Of a DNA stretch of 60,558 nucleotides, positions 1 to 8,151 are shown piece by piece. Positions within the stretch are counted from its first letter, which is position 1. Every line of letters begins with the position of its first letter. Where the stretch lies: the NCBI RefSeq assembly GCF_001545925.1, contig NZ_LMVQ01000223.1, forward strand, positions 1 through 60,558, read 5' to 3'. The notes under the pieces are model-generated. The model was not told where the DNA came from and ran no database searches. It worked only from the letters and a program-made list of their open reading frames with translations. This DNA comes from Mycobacterium sp. NAZ190054 (GTDB taxonomy: Bacteria; Actinomycetota; Actinomycetes; Mycobacteriales; Mycobacteriaceae). The translations under genes and the position numbers were made by a program.

Positions 1-94
1 CGACCGCGACCGACACGTCGTAGTGCCCCTTCTCCATCCCGAAATTCCCCGCCAGTCCACAGCACCCGGCGATCGAGGTCACCGTCGCACCCGC
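1..94 (-). CDS. Partial CCG-domain (Fe-S) oxidoreductase, C-terminal piece
   Basis: Read on the minus strand from about 94 to 1, one frame translates as AGATVTSIAGCCGLAGNFGM and continues EKGHYDVSVAV to the window edge. The CCG-x-AG-x-FG-x-E signature followed by HYDVS is typical of the C-terminal cysteine-rich (CCG) domain of GlpC/LutA/GlcF-type Fe-S oxidoreductases and FAD/Fe-S lactate dehydrogenases. The similarity stops abruptly near 90-97, exactly where the MceD tail begins on the other strand. It is therefore a fragment without a start or stop in the window, and its position next to mce is probably not natural (chimeric join or rearrangement). Confidence 0.7.
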
Positions 95-261
95 CCGGTG
101 CGTACGCTCCCCACGGGTTGCCCGCCAACCCGCATCCGGCCCTGTACCCCGGAGCGCCGATTCCGCCCGGAGTGCCCGCGCCGCCGCCTGCGCGACCTGC
201 CCCGACCACCATCGGTGAGATGCTGCTGCCGGCCGAGGCCGCGCCGGAGGGGACACCGTGA
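91..261 (+). CDS. Mce-family protein MceD, C-terminal tail (partial)
   Basis: Frame 1 reads a proline-rich tail (PPGAYAPHGLPANPHPALYP, then GAPIPPGVP and a poly-Pro stretch) that ends in a TGA at 259-261. Such low-complexity P/A-rich tails are typical of MceD (MceC/MceD) proteins, extracytoplasmic substrate-binding subunits of the Mce lipid/steroid importers. The stop overlaps the start of the mceE-like gene, as expected inside an mce operon. In the same frame, codons before about 91 read as unrelated Arg/Ser-rich sequence, so the true N-terminal part of the gene is missing from this window. The assignment rests on the tail and the operon position. Confidence 0.6.
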   Translation, partial: PPGAYAPHGLPANPHPALYPGAPIPPGVPAPPPARPAPTTIGEMLLPAEAAPEGTP

Positions 262-1460
262 TGACAGGTCGTTCCCGCACCACGGCCCGCCGGTGGGCCG
301 CGACAGCGTGCTGTGTGACGTTGACGGCGACCGGTTGTTCCTTCGACGGGCTGAACTCACTTCCGCTGCCCGGGACGGTCGGCACCGGTTCGGACGCGCT
401 CGTCTACCACCTCCAACTCGCCAATGTCGGTACGCTGGAGTCGAATTCACCGGTCATGCTGGACGATGTCGTCGTCGGCGCGGTGCGCAAGATGACGTTC
501 ACCGACTGGCACGCCGAGGTCGAGGTCTCGGTGAAGCCCGATGTGGTGGTGCCCGCCAACGCCGTCGCAACAGTCGGTCAGACCAGCCTTCTCGGCTCGA
601 TGCACGTGGCCCTGGACCCGCCGGTCGGTGAGGAGCCGGCCGGCCGGTTACAGCCGGGAGCGAACGTCCGGCTGGACAGAACCTCCACGTATCCGTCGAC
701 CGAGCAGACGTTGTCCTCGCTGTCGGTCGTCGTCAACGGAGGTGGCCTCACCCAGATCGGCGACATCATCGGCAACTTCAACGCCGCACTGGACGGCCGC
801 CAGGAACAGATCCGGAGCCTGCTCACCCGCATCAACGACGTGATCGGCATCCTCGACAACCAGCGCGACAACATCAACGCCACGATCGGAGCGCTGCACC
901 GGCTGACCGACACGTTCGCCGGGCAGCGCGACGTGCTCGCCGCCGCGCTGACGCGGATTCCGGAAGCTCTCGAGGTGCTCAACCGGCAACGGCCGCGCAT
1001 CGTCATCGCAATGCAGAGACTCGGTGAGTTCAGCGAAACCGCAACACATCTGATCGACGAGTCACAGGACGACATCGTGCGCAACCTGCGAAACCTCGAG
1101 CCGGCGGTGCGTGCCCTCGCCGACGTGGGACCTGACCTGGCCACGGCACTGTCGTTCCTGCCCACCTATCCCTACACGCAGGAGTTCATCGACCGGGGTA
1201 TCCGGGGTGACTACATGAATCAGTTCATCGTCTTCGACTTCACGATCCCGCGACTCAAGAGCGGCATCTTCCTGGGCACACGCTGGGGTGAACCGAATGC
1301 GTCGCTGGTGCCCGCACCGGGTGACCCGTGGTACTCGTCGTACACGCTCGACCCGCTCCAGGCTCCGGTGACACCCGTCCCGGCGGAGGTGGCGACCGTG
1401 CCACCGCTCATCGACCCGCCGGCCGCGGCGAGCGGGCAACCTGCCGAAGGCGGCAACTGA
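261..1460 (+). CDS. Mce-family lipoprotein MceE
   Basis: Extracytoplasmic lipoprotein subunit of an Mce transporter, which forms part of the MlaD-like hexameric tunnel used for lipid or sterol uptake. The N-terminus has a basic stretch, a short hydrophobic segment and a lipobox ending TATGC, so the mature protein should be lipidated on that Cys. The MCE/MlaD domain follows (LVYHLQLANVGTLESNSPVM and onward), then a long helical region rich in Q/N/R and a Pro/Ala tail. I chose ATG 261, which overlaps the previous stop (TGATG) about 8 bases after GGAGGGG; GTG 258 is also possible. It overlaps mceF by one base. About 400 residues, normal for MceE. Which mce operon this is cannot be told from the sequence alone. 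Confidence 0.88.
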   Translation: MTGRSRTTARRWAATACCVTLTATGCSFDGLNSLPLPGTVGTGSDALVYHLQLANVGTLESNSPVMLDDVVVGAVRKMTFTDWHAEVEVSVKPDVVVPANAVATVGQTSLLGSMHVALDPPVGEEPAGRLQPGANVRLDRTSTYPSTEQTLSSLSVVVNGGGLTQIGDIIGNFNAALDGRQEQIRSLLTRINDVIGILDNQRDNINATIGALHRLTDTFAGQRDVLAAALTRIPEALEVLNRQRPRIVIAMQRLGEFSETATHLIDESQDDIVRNLRNLEPAVRALADVGPDLATALSFLPTYPYTQEFIDRGIRGDYMNQFIVFDFTIPRLKSGIFLGTRWGEPNASLVPAPGDPWYSSYTLDPLQAPVTPVPAEVATVPPLIDPPAAASGQPAEGGN

Positions 1461-2998
1461 TGCTGACCCGTTTCGTCCGGATACAGTTGATCGTCTTCAC
1501 CATCGCCTCGGTGGTGGGGGTGGGGGCGAAGGTGTTCGGCTACCTACAGGCCCCGGTTCTACTGGGAATCGGGCGGATCGCGGTGACCCTGCAGCTGCCC
1601 ACCACCGGCGGTCTGTACGAATTCTCGAATGTGACCTACCGGGGGATCGAGGTCGGCAAGGTCACCGGCATCCGGCCCACCCGCGACGGGGTGACGGTCA
1701 CGATGTCGCTGAAGAGTTCGCCGAAGATCCCGGTTGATCTGAAGGCCAACGTGCGTAGCGTGTCCGCGGTCGGCGAGCAGTACGTCGATCTCGAGCCGCG
1801 CTCCGACAGCGGGCCCTATCTGGAGGACGGCTCCGTCATCACCGGCGACCGCTCCTCGATTCCGCGGGCCGTCGGACCGATGCTCGACCAGATGAGCGCG
1901 CTTGTCGACAGCATCCCGACCGGCACACTGAGTGGCCTGCTCGACGAATCGTTCAGGGCGCTCAACGGATCCGGCTACGAGTTGGGGTCGCTGTTCGACT
2001 CCTCGGCCCGGCTGGCCGCCGACGCCAACGCCACCGGTGAGCAGATGCGCACCCTGATCGACGACGGCCGCCCCCTTCTGGACGGTCAGGCCGAGAACAC
2101 CGATGCGATCACCACCTGGGCGCGCAGTCTGGCCGGGATCAGCCGCCAGGTCGCCGACGACGACCAGGCGGTGCGCACGATTCTTCAGACCGGTCCGGCA
2201 ACCGCCGACGAAGCCACCCGCCTGCTCGACGCGGTCAAGCCCACGTTGCCCGTGCTGCTGGCCAATCTGACCACCGTGGGCCAGGTCGGCGTCGCCTACC
2301 ATCCGTCGCTGGAGCAGTTGCTGGTGTTGCTGCCCCCGTATCTGGCGGCGACACAGTCCTACGGCTCGTCGCTGAACAATCCGACAGGCATGGCCCTGTC
2401 GGAGTTCACCCTCAACCTGGGGGATCCGCCCGCCTGTACGGTGGGCTTCCTGCCGCCGTCGTCGTGGCGCTCACCGGCGGACCTGACCGACGTCGACACC
2501 CCGGACGGGCTGTACTGCAAGCTGCCGCAGGATTCACCGATCGGTGTACGCGGCACCAGGAACTTCCCGTGTATGGAGCAGCCGGGCAAGCGCGCACCCA
2601 CGGTCGAGATCTGCGAGAGTGACCGGCCTTTCGAACCGTTGGCGATGCGCCAGCACGTGCTCGGGCCCTACCCGATCGACCCGGCGCTGATCGCTCAGGG
2701 CGTGCCGCCGGACGACCGCATCACCCGCGACGGCCAGATCTTCGGGCCACTCCAGGGCACCCCGATGCCCGCCCCGGAAGCGCCGGTACCGCCGGCACCC
2801 GTGCCTGCGCCGGCTGCCAACGGCGCGATTCCGGTCGCGCCGAGCGGTTTCGACACGCCGGACGGTGGCCCGTCGGTGGCGGTCGCCACCTACAACCCGG
2901 AGACGGGGCAGGTCGCAACCCCGGACGGGAACGTGTTCAGGCAGTCGAATCTTGCTGCGGGAACCCCGGACAGCTGGGAGGACCTGTTCCCCAGGTGA
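1460..2998 (+). CDS. Mce-family protein MceF
   Basis: Last of the six mce subunit genes. The start ATG overlaps the mceE stop (TGATG). The protein begins MLTRFVRIQLIVFTIASVVG, an N-terminal signal-anchor helix, followed by the MCE/MlaD domain with the family pattern of G-x-YxFSNVTYRGIEVGKV around residues 45-65 and VxSVSAVGEQYVDLEP. A helical middle and a Pro/Ala-rich C-terminal third follow. The 512-residue length fits MceF. It should act at the cell envelope as part of a tunnel feeding hydrophobic substrates to YrbE permeases. The yrbE and mceA-C genes are not in the window. Only 6 bases separate its stop from the convergent secreted-protein gene. Confidence 0.9.
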   Translation: MLTRFVRIQLIVFTIASVVGVGAKVFGYLQAPVLLGIGRIAVTLQLPTTGGLYEFSNVTYRGIEVGKVTGIRPTRDGVTVTMSLKSSPKIPVDLKANVRSVSAVGEQYVDLEPRSDSGPYLEDGSVITGDRSSIPRAVGPMLDQMSALVDSIPTGTLSGLLDESFRALNGSGYELGSLFDSSARLAADANATGEQMRTLIDDGRPLLDGQAENTDAITTWARSLAGISRQVADDDQAVRTILQTGPATADEATRLLDAVKPTLPVLLANLTTVGQVGVAYHPSLEQLLVLLPPYLAATQSYGSSLNNPTGMALSEFTLNLGDPPACTVGFLPPSSWRSPADLTDVDTPDGLYCKLPQDSPIGVRGTRNFPCMEQPGKRAPTVEICESDRPFEPLAMRQHVLGPYPIDPALIAQGVPPDDRITRDGQIFGPLQGTPMPAPEAPVPPAPVPAPAANGAIPVAPSGFDTPDGGPSVAVATYNPETGQVATPDGNVFRQSNLAAGTPDSWEDLFPR

Positions 2999-3004
2999 GG
3001 CCGG

Positions 3005-3519
3005 TCAGCCGACCTTGACCAGTTTGAACGGCATGTTGATGTACACCGGCCGGTTCACGCCACACGCTCCGCTGACACCGGTGGTGATGTCCTCGCCGAC
3101 GAGCGTCGTCGATGACGGGTCGGCCATCGCGCCTTCGGCGTTCATGGCCTTGAACCGGAACACCTGAAGCCCGGGCGCCGAAGTGCCGTCAGGACAAGGG
3201 ATCCAGTTCTCGACGGTGTGCTTGACGTACCAGACGCCGCTCTTCTGGTAGATCGGTGCGCTCCACCCCCACTCGCTGTCCACGGTGCCGGTGCACTCAC
3301 CGGGGTAGCTGCACTGTGTGCGGACCGTCCAGGTGCTGCGCAGACTCGCCTGGTCGTAGAAGACCTCGTTCTTGCGGCCCACTCCCCGTTGGAGGTGGCG
3401 AGGTATGAGCCGTTGAGCCCCCAGTCCGGGTTGTCGGCCGTTGCCGGGGACGTACTCCCCGCAACGCCGCAGACGGCCATCGTCGCGACAGTGGTCAGCA
3501 CCACGGGGACACGGATCAT
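3005..3519 (-). pseudogene. Secreted mycobacterial protein, frameshifted
   Basis: The start region (ATG at 3519) gives a clean signal peptide: MIRVPVVLTTVATMAVCGVA, then a small-residue cleavage zone near SPATADNPDW and mature sequence up to TSNGEWA. The remainder (KNEVFYDQASLRSTWTVRTQ to a TGA at 3005) is in a different frame. Restoring one C in the run around 3375-3380 would join them as GEWARKNEVFYDQ. The C-terminal part contains several Cys and looks like a small extracellular domain. It is probably a conserved mycobacterial secreted protein of unknown function. A real inactivating deletion and a sequencing error in a G/C run cannot be separated here. Confidence 0.65.
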
Positions 3520-3645
3520 GGCTGCTCCTCACGCCGCCGACCGGCACGCCTCGGCGGCGCACGAGGCTAACACCGGGACACGCGGGTTCACGGGTGAATG
3601 TCCGCTGAGCGGACTCGCCGAAACCGTTCCGGTGCCGCTCCTGTC

Positions 3646-4038
3646 ATGCTGTGCGCCGTGCGCAGGGCAATCGGTGTGATCGCGGCATCACTGACCGCTG
3701 GACTGCTGACGGCCGCACCCGGTGCGGCCCAGCCGGTGCCCTGCGACGACCCGTTCTGTACGCCCGGGATCAGGCCTGCGGTCGTCCTCGGGGCGCCATG
3801 CTCGGACACATCCCATTACGTGTTCGGTACCACCTCGTGGGGCCGGCTGGTGTTCTGCGGTTCACCGCGGCGGTTCGAGCCGCGCTACTTCCGTTCCCCG
3901 TCGATGGCGGGCGTCAAGGAGTTCGACTCCGGCTGTGCGGGTTACGAGAACTGGGTCGCGCAGAGCCCCGACGGGCTGTTCCTGACCTGCCAGTCGAACA
4001 ACGGTGCGCCCAGATGGATCCGCGGCGATGACGGGTAG
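3646..4038 (+). CDS. Small secreted Cys-containing protein
   Basis: About 130 residues with a basic N-terminus and a hydrophobic signal sequence (RRAIGVIAASLTAGLLTAAP) followed by AAQPVPC, a plausible signal peptidase site. The mature part has six cysteines and no recognised catalytic motif (CDDPFCTPGI, PCSDTSHYVFG, VFCGSPRRFEPRYF, LTCQSN). I chose ATG 3646; GTG 3658, nearer the basic signal start, is equally possible. The last codons overlap the next gene's ATG by 11 bases, so the two are probably co-expressed. It is presumably an exported disulfide-bonded mycobacterial protein; no function can be given. Confidence 0.7.
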   Translation: MLCAVRRAIGVIAASLTAGLLTAAPGAAQPVPCDDPFCTPGIRPAVVLGAPCSDTSHYVFGTTSWGRLVFCGSPRRFEPRYFRSPSMAGVKEFDSGCAGYENWVAQSPDGLFLTCQSNNGAPRWIRGDDG

Positions 4039-4438
4039 GGCGCTGCAGGCGGGATTGGCGGTCCTCGTCGCGGCAACCGTGTCGGCGCCGTTCGCGACGG
4101 CCGACCAACCTGTGCTGCGGCAGGTCACCTACACGGTGACCGCGGACCACCCCGTCACCGCCGACGTCTACTACCGGGACACCGATCCGCCGACGTGGGC
4201 CGACTACAGCCACAACCCGTACCGGTACAGCCCGAAGGCACGCGCCGAGATCGGCCCGCACCAGCCCTGGGTGCTCAGCGTGGCACTGGCCGATCCGGAC
4301 CGCTGGGCGATGGTGTCGGCGACCAGTGGACTGCTTCCCGGGGAACCGCTGTTCAGGTGCGAACTGGCGGTGGACGGAGTCGTGGTGGCCACCGGCGAAG
4401 GGGCACGAGGTGCGCTCTGCTCGCTACGGCACTGGTGA
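4028..4438 (+). CDS. MmpS-like secreted protein
   Basis: 136 residues with an N-terminal signal sequence (LQAGLAVLVAATVSAPFATA) and a mature domain following the MmpS C-terminal pattern: VTYTVTADHPVTADVYYRD, a central Trp/Pro segment, then FRCELAVDGVVVATGEGARG and a terminal Cys near LRHW. MmpS proteins are small periplasmic accessory partners of MmpL lipid exporters. No mmpL lies nearby, and the anchor looks more like a cleavable signal peptide, so it may be a stand-alone relative. The start ATG lies inside the end of the preceding gene (11-base overlap, different frame). Function inferred from the fold pattern only. Confidence 0.6.
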   Translation: MTGRALQAGLAVLVAATVSAPFATADQPVLRQVTYTVTADHPVTADVYYRDTDPPTWADYSHNPYRYSPKARAEIGPHQPWVLSVALADPDRWAMVSATSGLLPGEPLFRCELAVDGVVVATGEGARGALCSLRHW

Positions 4439-4559
4439 CCGCCGTGCGGCGCGGTGAGGCAGCCCACTGGGTGGGAAGGCGGCCTCGGTGGACTTGCGCC
4501 GCGTCCTACGGTGCCGTCGAGGGTCGCCGCCGGCAGCCGGGGACGGAGGGAAGGTGCGG

Positions 4560-5156
4560 ATGTCGAAACGCGAGGCGCCGATGCGGGCCGACCGAGTCGC
4601 GGAGCTCGACGACCTCGGCGAACTGACCGCGCAACAGGCGGCGCTGTCGGCCGGGACCGGTGATCGGCCCAGGCCGCGGTGGAAGTGGGTGGCCGGCGTC
4701 GTGGCGGTGCTGTGTGCGGTCGCGATGGCGGCGGCCAGCGGTCACATCCTCTGGGAGCACCGTAATGGGGTCCGCGACCAGCAGAACCGAGCCGAGTTCG
4801 CCGCAGCCGCCAAACAGGTCGTGGTCACGTTGATGTCCATCGATTTTCGCGACCCGCAGGCCGGCGCGCAGCGCATCGCCGACAACTCGGTCGACCCGTT
4901 CCGGACCGAATTCCAGAGCAGCGTCGATGATTTCGTCAGGTTGTCCGCCGATGCGGAGGTCACCACGAAGGCGACCGCGAACGCGGCTGCGGTGCAGTCG
5001 GCCACCGCTGATTCGGCGGTGGTCCTGGTGGCCGCCACCTCCACGGTGACCGGTGCCGACGGTGTCGCCGAGGCGCCGCGGAGCTGGCGGCTGGCAGTCG
5101 ACCTGCAGCGGGACGGAGATCGGATCAAGATGTCGAAAGTGCAGTTTCTGCAATGA
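4560..5156 (+). CDS. Mce-associated membrane protein (Mas)
   Basis: 198 residues: a charged cytosolic N-terminus (about 1-40), one transmembrane helix (WVAGVVAVLCAVAMAAASGH, about 43-62) and an extracytoplasmic domain containing the family features AAKQVVVTLMSIDFRDP, then SVDPFRTEFQ. This is the Mce-associated membrane protein family usually encoded just after mce operons, thought to stabilise or assist Mce complexes. ATG 4560 follows an AG-rich GGAGGGAAGG segment. The stop overlaps the next gene by 4 bases (ATGA). Three secreted-protein genes separate it from mceF, a somewhat unusual spacing. Confidence 0.85.
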   Translation: MSKREAPMRADRVAELDDLGELTAQQAALSAGTGDRPRPRWKWVAGVVAVLCAVAMAAASGHILWEHRNGVRDQQNRAEFAAAAKQVVVTLMSIDFRDPQAGAQRIADNSVDPFRTEFQSSVDDFVRLSADAEVTTKATANAAAVQSATADSAVVLVAATSTVTGADGVAEAPRSWRLAVDLQRDGDRIKMSKVQFLQ

Positions 5157-5677
5157 CGTTCCGGGGCATTTCCCGCAGCACCGTTGCGGCGCTGGGGTCG
5201 CGATGGCGCTCCATGGTCGTCGCGGTGCTGGTGATCGCGTCGGCGGCGGTGTTGCTGACGCTCTACGTGACGCAGTACCGCGTCGACCGCCAGACCGGTC
5301 CCGCCGCGGAGGAGTCGGCGGTGGAGGCGGCCTCGAGCGCCAGCGCTGCTCTGCTGTCGTACGCCCCGGAGACCATCGACGCGGACCTGAGCACCGCGCA
5401 TTCGCTGATGACCGGAGAGTTCGCCACCTACTACGGCAAGTTCACCGCCGACGTGGTCGCGCCTGCCGCGCGCGAGCGCGGGGTCAAAGCCCGTGCACAC
5501 GTGGTTGATTCGGCTCTGATGGAGCTCCAGCCCGACCAGGCCAAGGTGCTCGTCTTCCTCAATCAGGAGACCGTCAGCCGCGAACGACCGGAGCCCTCGC
5601 TGACCGCCAGCAGCGTGGTCGTGACCATGACCAAGGTCGACGGCCGTTGGCTCGTCTCGTCCTTCGAACCCGTGTAA
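5153..5677 (+). CDS. Mce-associated membrane protein (Mas), second copy
   Basis: 174 residues with a short cytosolic N-terminus, one membrane helix (MVVAVLVIASAAVLLTLYVT, about 21-40) and an extracytoplasmic NTF2-like domain (ALLSYAPETIDADLSTAHSL, VVVTMTKVDGRWLVSSFEPV at the C-terminus). It is translationally coupled to the preceding Mas gene through ATGA at 5153. The pair of Mas genes is a standard companion of mce operons. The GRWLVSSFEPV ending is characteristic of the family. The stop is followed by a hairpin/T-tract repeat that probably ends transcription. Confidence 0.85.
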   Translation: MTFRGISRSTVAALGSRWRSMVVAVLVIASAAVLLTLYVTQYRVDRQTGPAAEESAVEAASSASAALLSYAPETIDADLSTAHSLMTGEFATYYGKFTADVVAPAARERGVKARAHVVDSALMELQPDQAKVLVFLNQETVSRERPEPSLTASSVVVTMTKVDGRWLVSSFEPV

Positions 5678-5697
5678 GTCAGCAGCCCCCTCTGAGC

Positions 5698-5757
5698 GCG
5701 AGTGTGCGTGTCTGTGGGCGCCACGCCGTGGTTTTTTAGGATTTCACGCACGCTCGC
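5698..5757. repeat. Inverted repeat with internal hairpin and T-tract
   Basis: Arms GCGAGTGTGCGTG (5698-5710) and CACGCACGCTCGC (5745-5757) pair with a single mismatch. Inside lies CCACGCCGTGG followed directly by TTTTTT. The element sits between a plus-strand gene end and a minus-strand coding remnant. It could be a bidirectional terminator or a dispersed intergenic repeat. The other window-internal spacers I read do not show a second copy. Confidence 0.5.
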
Positions 5758-5987
5758 GGTGGTGTTGGGGTGTGTCGGCGGGCGATGGTGACCGTGGCGT
5801 TGTCGACTTGGCGGCGGCTGGTGGCTTGGCCTTTGAGTTGCCCGGTGAGTTCGCAGACTTGGGCGATGGCTTGGGCGGGAATGGCTTCGCCAGGCCTTCG
5901 GCGGCCAGTTCGACGGCGGCCACGGCGAACGGTTCGAGCGGATCCGGGGACGGCAATCGCAGGCTGCGAAGACATGTCAACGGTCAT
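5736..5987 (-). pseudogene. Fused remnant of DUF35 (OB-fold) protein and thiolase genes
   Basis: The 83-codon frame starting at ATG 5987 (ATGA-coupled to the thioesterase stop) ends with AIAQVCELTGQLKGQATSRR and QVDNATVTIA. This resembles the C-terminal 'AQVCELxWQLRGxA..RQV..A.VGLA' end of SCP-x/thiolase-type lipid-transfer proteins. In another frame, bases upstream read LPSPDPLEPFAVAAVELAAE, a typical segment of actinobacterial DUF35 OB-fold proteins, the usual partners of such thiolases. Hence the stretch looks like scars of a deleted DUF35-thiolase pair, frame-broken and shortened from about 1.6 kb to 250 bp. Identification is by pattern memory and is moderate. Confidence 0.45.
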
Positions 5988-6595
5988 GACTTCACTTTCG
6001 GTCGGATGAAGACACCCTCGGCCTCGACGGTCACCACCCCGTGGCTGTCCGTGATCCGGCCCACGGCAAAGGTTTTCGAGCCGGCATCGCGGTCAACCCA
6101 CGCCTCGGCCCGCAGCGCGCCCAGCCGGGTGGGCGCCAGATACCGAACGGTCAGGGTGCCGGTGACGGCGGGCTCTCCCGGCCGGTGCGCGGTGGCGCCG
6201 AGGACATGGTCGAGCACGAGGGCGCACACCCCGCCGTGGACATGGCCTGGAGGACCCTCGTAAGCCGCACCCAAGTTGAGATCGGTTGTGGCCCTGCCAT
6301 CCTGGTCGCTGCGGACGTCCAGCGGGGGAGCGATCGCATTGCGCATCCCGATCGCGACATTGCCCCACGTGAGGATCCGGCCGTCGGTGGTGCAGCGCAC
6401 TCCGAACGGTTCGGTGTCGAGTCGGCTGCCGAGCAGGTCGGCGGCCTCCTCGATCAACCGGTGCGCGCGCGTCACCTCGGCTTCATCGGCCCGGCTGCGG
6501 ATCGTCACGTCGACGAGCCGGCGCAGCGACTGCGTGAGCGGACGGTAGAGCTCCTCTGTCCGGTGCGCCTCGTCGGGGTCCAGGGGTGTGTTCAC
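5984..6595 (-). CDS. Hotdog-fold thioesterase (PaaI/4HBT family)
   Basis: 203 residues. The C-terminal two-thirds carries the PaaI-type hotdog signature: AYEGPPGHVHGGVCALVLDH, then a strand-rich GTLTVRYLAPTRLGALRAEA segment ending with VEAEGVFIRP. The HGG-x-x(12)-D pattern is that of acyl-CoA thioesterases acting in aromatic and steroid catabolism. The N-terminal ~70 residues form a helical extension (LTQSLRRLVDVTIRSRADEA). GTG 6595 overlaps the stop of the upstream flavoprotein (GTGA), so it is the last intact gene of a minus-strand operon hsaB-like, kstD-like, thioesterase. It would release CoA from a catabolic intermediate; the substrate is unknown. Confidence 0.8.
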   Translation of the reverse strand: MNTPLDPDEAHRTEELYRPLTQSLRRLVDVTIRSRADEAEVTRAHRLIEEAADLLGSRLDTEPFGVRCTTDGRILTWGNVAIGMRNAIAPPLDVRSDQDGRATTDLNLGAAYEGPPGHVHGGVCALVLDHVLGATAHRPGEPAVTGTLTVRYLAPTRLGALRAEAWVDRDAGSKTFAVGRITDSHGVVTVEAEGVFIRPKVKS

Positions 6596-8151
6596 CGGGT
6601 GTGGCCCCCGCCGGCCATGTCCAGCGCCGCCAGGTGGCTGAACAGCAGCGACGCGCCGATCGGATTGCCGCCGCCGGGGTAGGTCGTGCCCGACACGGCG
6701 GCCATGGTGTTTCCGGCGGCATACAGCCCCGGAATCGGGGTGCCGTCGGCGGTCAGGGCGCGAGCGTGCGTGTCGGTGCGCAGTCCGCCCTTGGTGCCGA
6801 GGTCGGACAGACCGAACGCGGCCGCGTGAAACGGCGGGGTGTCGATCGGGACCAACGGCGACTCGCCCGCCGTGAACACCCGGTCGTAGGCTTCGGCGCC
6901 GCGGCCGAAGTCCTCGTCGACTCCGGCCGCGGCAAACGTGTTGAACCGCTCGACGGTGGCTTCGAGTTCGCCGGCCGGAACCCCGAGAATCTCGGCGAGC
7001 CCGGCGACGGTGTCGGCGGTGTGCCACAGCCCGGCGGCGCGGTACTGGGCCTCGTCCACCATCGACACGTTGGTCGCGCCGACGGGTGGCACGGATCCCG
7101 CGCGGTTGTCGTACACCATCCAGAACGGCAGACGTGTTGTGCCCTGGTCCATCTGCCGGATCACCTCGCGGCCGAGCCGGTCGTAGGGAGCCGACTCGTT
7201 GACGAACCGACGTCCGTCCTGGTTGACGAAGATGCCGCCGGTGAACCACAGCGCGAACGCCGACCGTCCGTCGGGATGAGTCATCCCCGGCGACCACCAC
7301 GCCTGGTCCATCAGGTCGAGGTCGGCGCCGACCGCGACGGCGGCGCGGTGGGCACGGCCCGTGCTGCCCGGCCCGCCCATCGTGTCGTTCGCGCTTCCGG
7401 GCACGCCGTACCGCGCACGCATCGCGGAGTTCTGCTCGAAACCGCCACTGGCCAGCAGCACCCCCCGCCGGGCCCGCACCCGGACGGTGCCGCCGTCGCT
7501 CTCGATCACCGCCCCGACGACGCGCCCACCGTCGGTGATCAACCCGTCGAGCGGGGAGTTGCGCCGGCAGGTGACCTTGGGCAGCTGCGCCATCGCGGCG
7601 AGGAACCTGCCGACCAGGGCGCGTCCGCCGACGAGCAGATCGGGTGCAGGGGTGCCGAGGCGCTCGGTGTCGAGCGGTCCGCGCACCAGGCCGGCGTACT
7701 CGCCGAGAGCGCTGTCGGGCACGGGCACCGGGACCGTGTGCCGGTAGCCGTCGTCGCGTGCCCCCGGCGCGGAACCGTAGTAGTCCGGCCAGGGCAGGAC
7801 GGTGAACTCGAACGCGGGATCCCGCTCCAGGTATTCGATCAACCCGGCCCCGCCACGGACATACGCGTCCTGCAGCGCGCGGGAGGTCCTGTCGCCGACC
7901 ACCGCGTGGAAGTAGGTCAGCGCGTCGTCGATCGTGTCGTCGGTGCCGGCCCGCAACAACACCGGGTTGCACGGGAACCACATGCCGCCACCGCCCGAGT
8001 AGGCCGTGGTGCCGCCGAACATGTCGGTGGCCTCGACCAGCAACACCGACAGACCCTCCCGTGCCGCGGTGTACGCCCCCGCGACACCGCCGCCCGAACC
8101 GGCGACGACGACATCGAACTCGGCGTCGAAGCCGGCGGCGGACTCAGTCAT
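6592..8151 (-). CDS. KstD-like FAD-dependent 3-ketosteroid dehydrogenase family protein
   Basis: 519 residues. The N-terminal FAD-binding motif VVVAGSGGGVAGAYTA is followed by an acidic residue at the strand end (LLVEATDMFGGTTAYSGGG), as in KstD/fumarate-reductase flavoproteins. The C-terminal SGTTYPGGGNPIGASLLFS matches the KstD active-site and FAD-covering loop with Tyr and Gly. KstD introduces the C1-C2 double bond in ring A of 3-ketosteroids. The long GGIFVNQDGRRFVNESAPYD segment is the family fingerprint. ATG 8151 is chosen (8-base overlap with the upstream flavin reductase stop). It could act on a related keto substrate rather than androstenedione. First of four such paralogues in the window. 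Confidence 0.8.
   Translation of the reverse strand: MTESAAGFDAEFDVVVAGSGGGVAGAYTAAREGLSVLLVEATDMFGGTTAYSGGGGMWFPCNPVLLRAGTDDTIDDALTYFHAVVGDRTSRALQDAYVRGGAGLIEYLERDPAFEFTVLPWPDYYGSAPGARDDGYRHTVPVPVPDSALGEYAGLVRGPLDTERLGTPAPDLLVGGRALVGRFLAAMAQLPKVTCRRNSPLDGLITDGGRVVGAVIESDGGTVRVRARRGVLLASGGFEQNSAMRARYGVPGSANDTMGGPGSTGRAHRAAVAVGADLDLMDQAWWSPGMTHPDGRSAFALWFTGGIFVNQDGRRFVNESAPYDRLGREVIRQMDQGTTRLPFWMVYDNRAGSVPPVGATNVSMVDEAQYRAAGLWHTADTVAGLAEILGVPAGELEATVERFNTFAAAGVDEDFGRGAEAYDRVFTAGESPLVPIDTPPFHAAAFGLSDLGTKGGLRTDTHARALTADGTPIPGLYAAGNTMAAVSGTTYPGGGNPIGASLLFSHLAALDMAGGGHTR

Noticed and set aside
4454..4663. Alternative frames across the start of the first Mas gene
   Set aside because: The Mas frame has a clear membrane helix and family motifs; the others are Arg-rich shadows.
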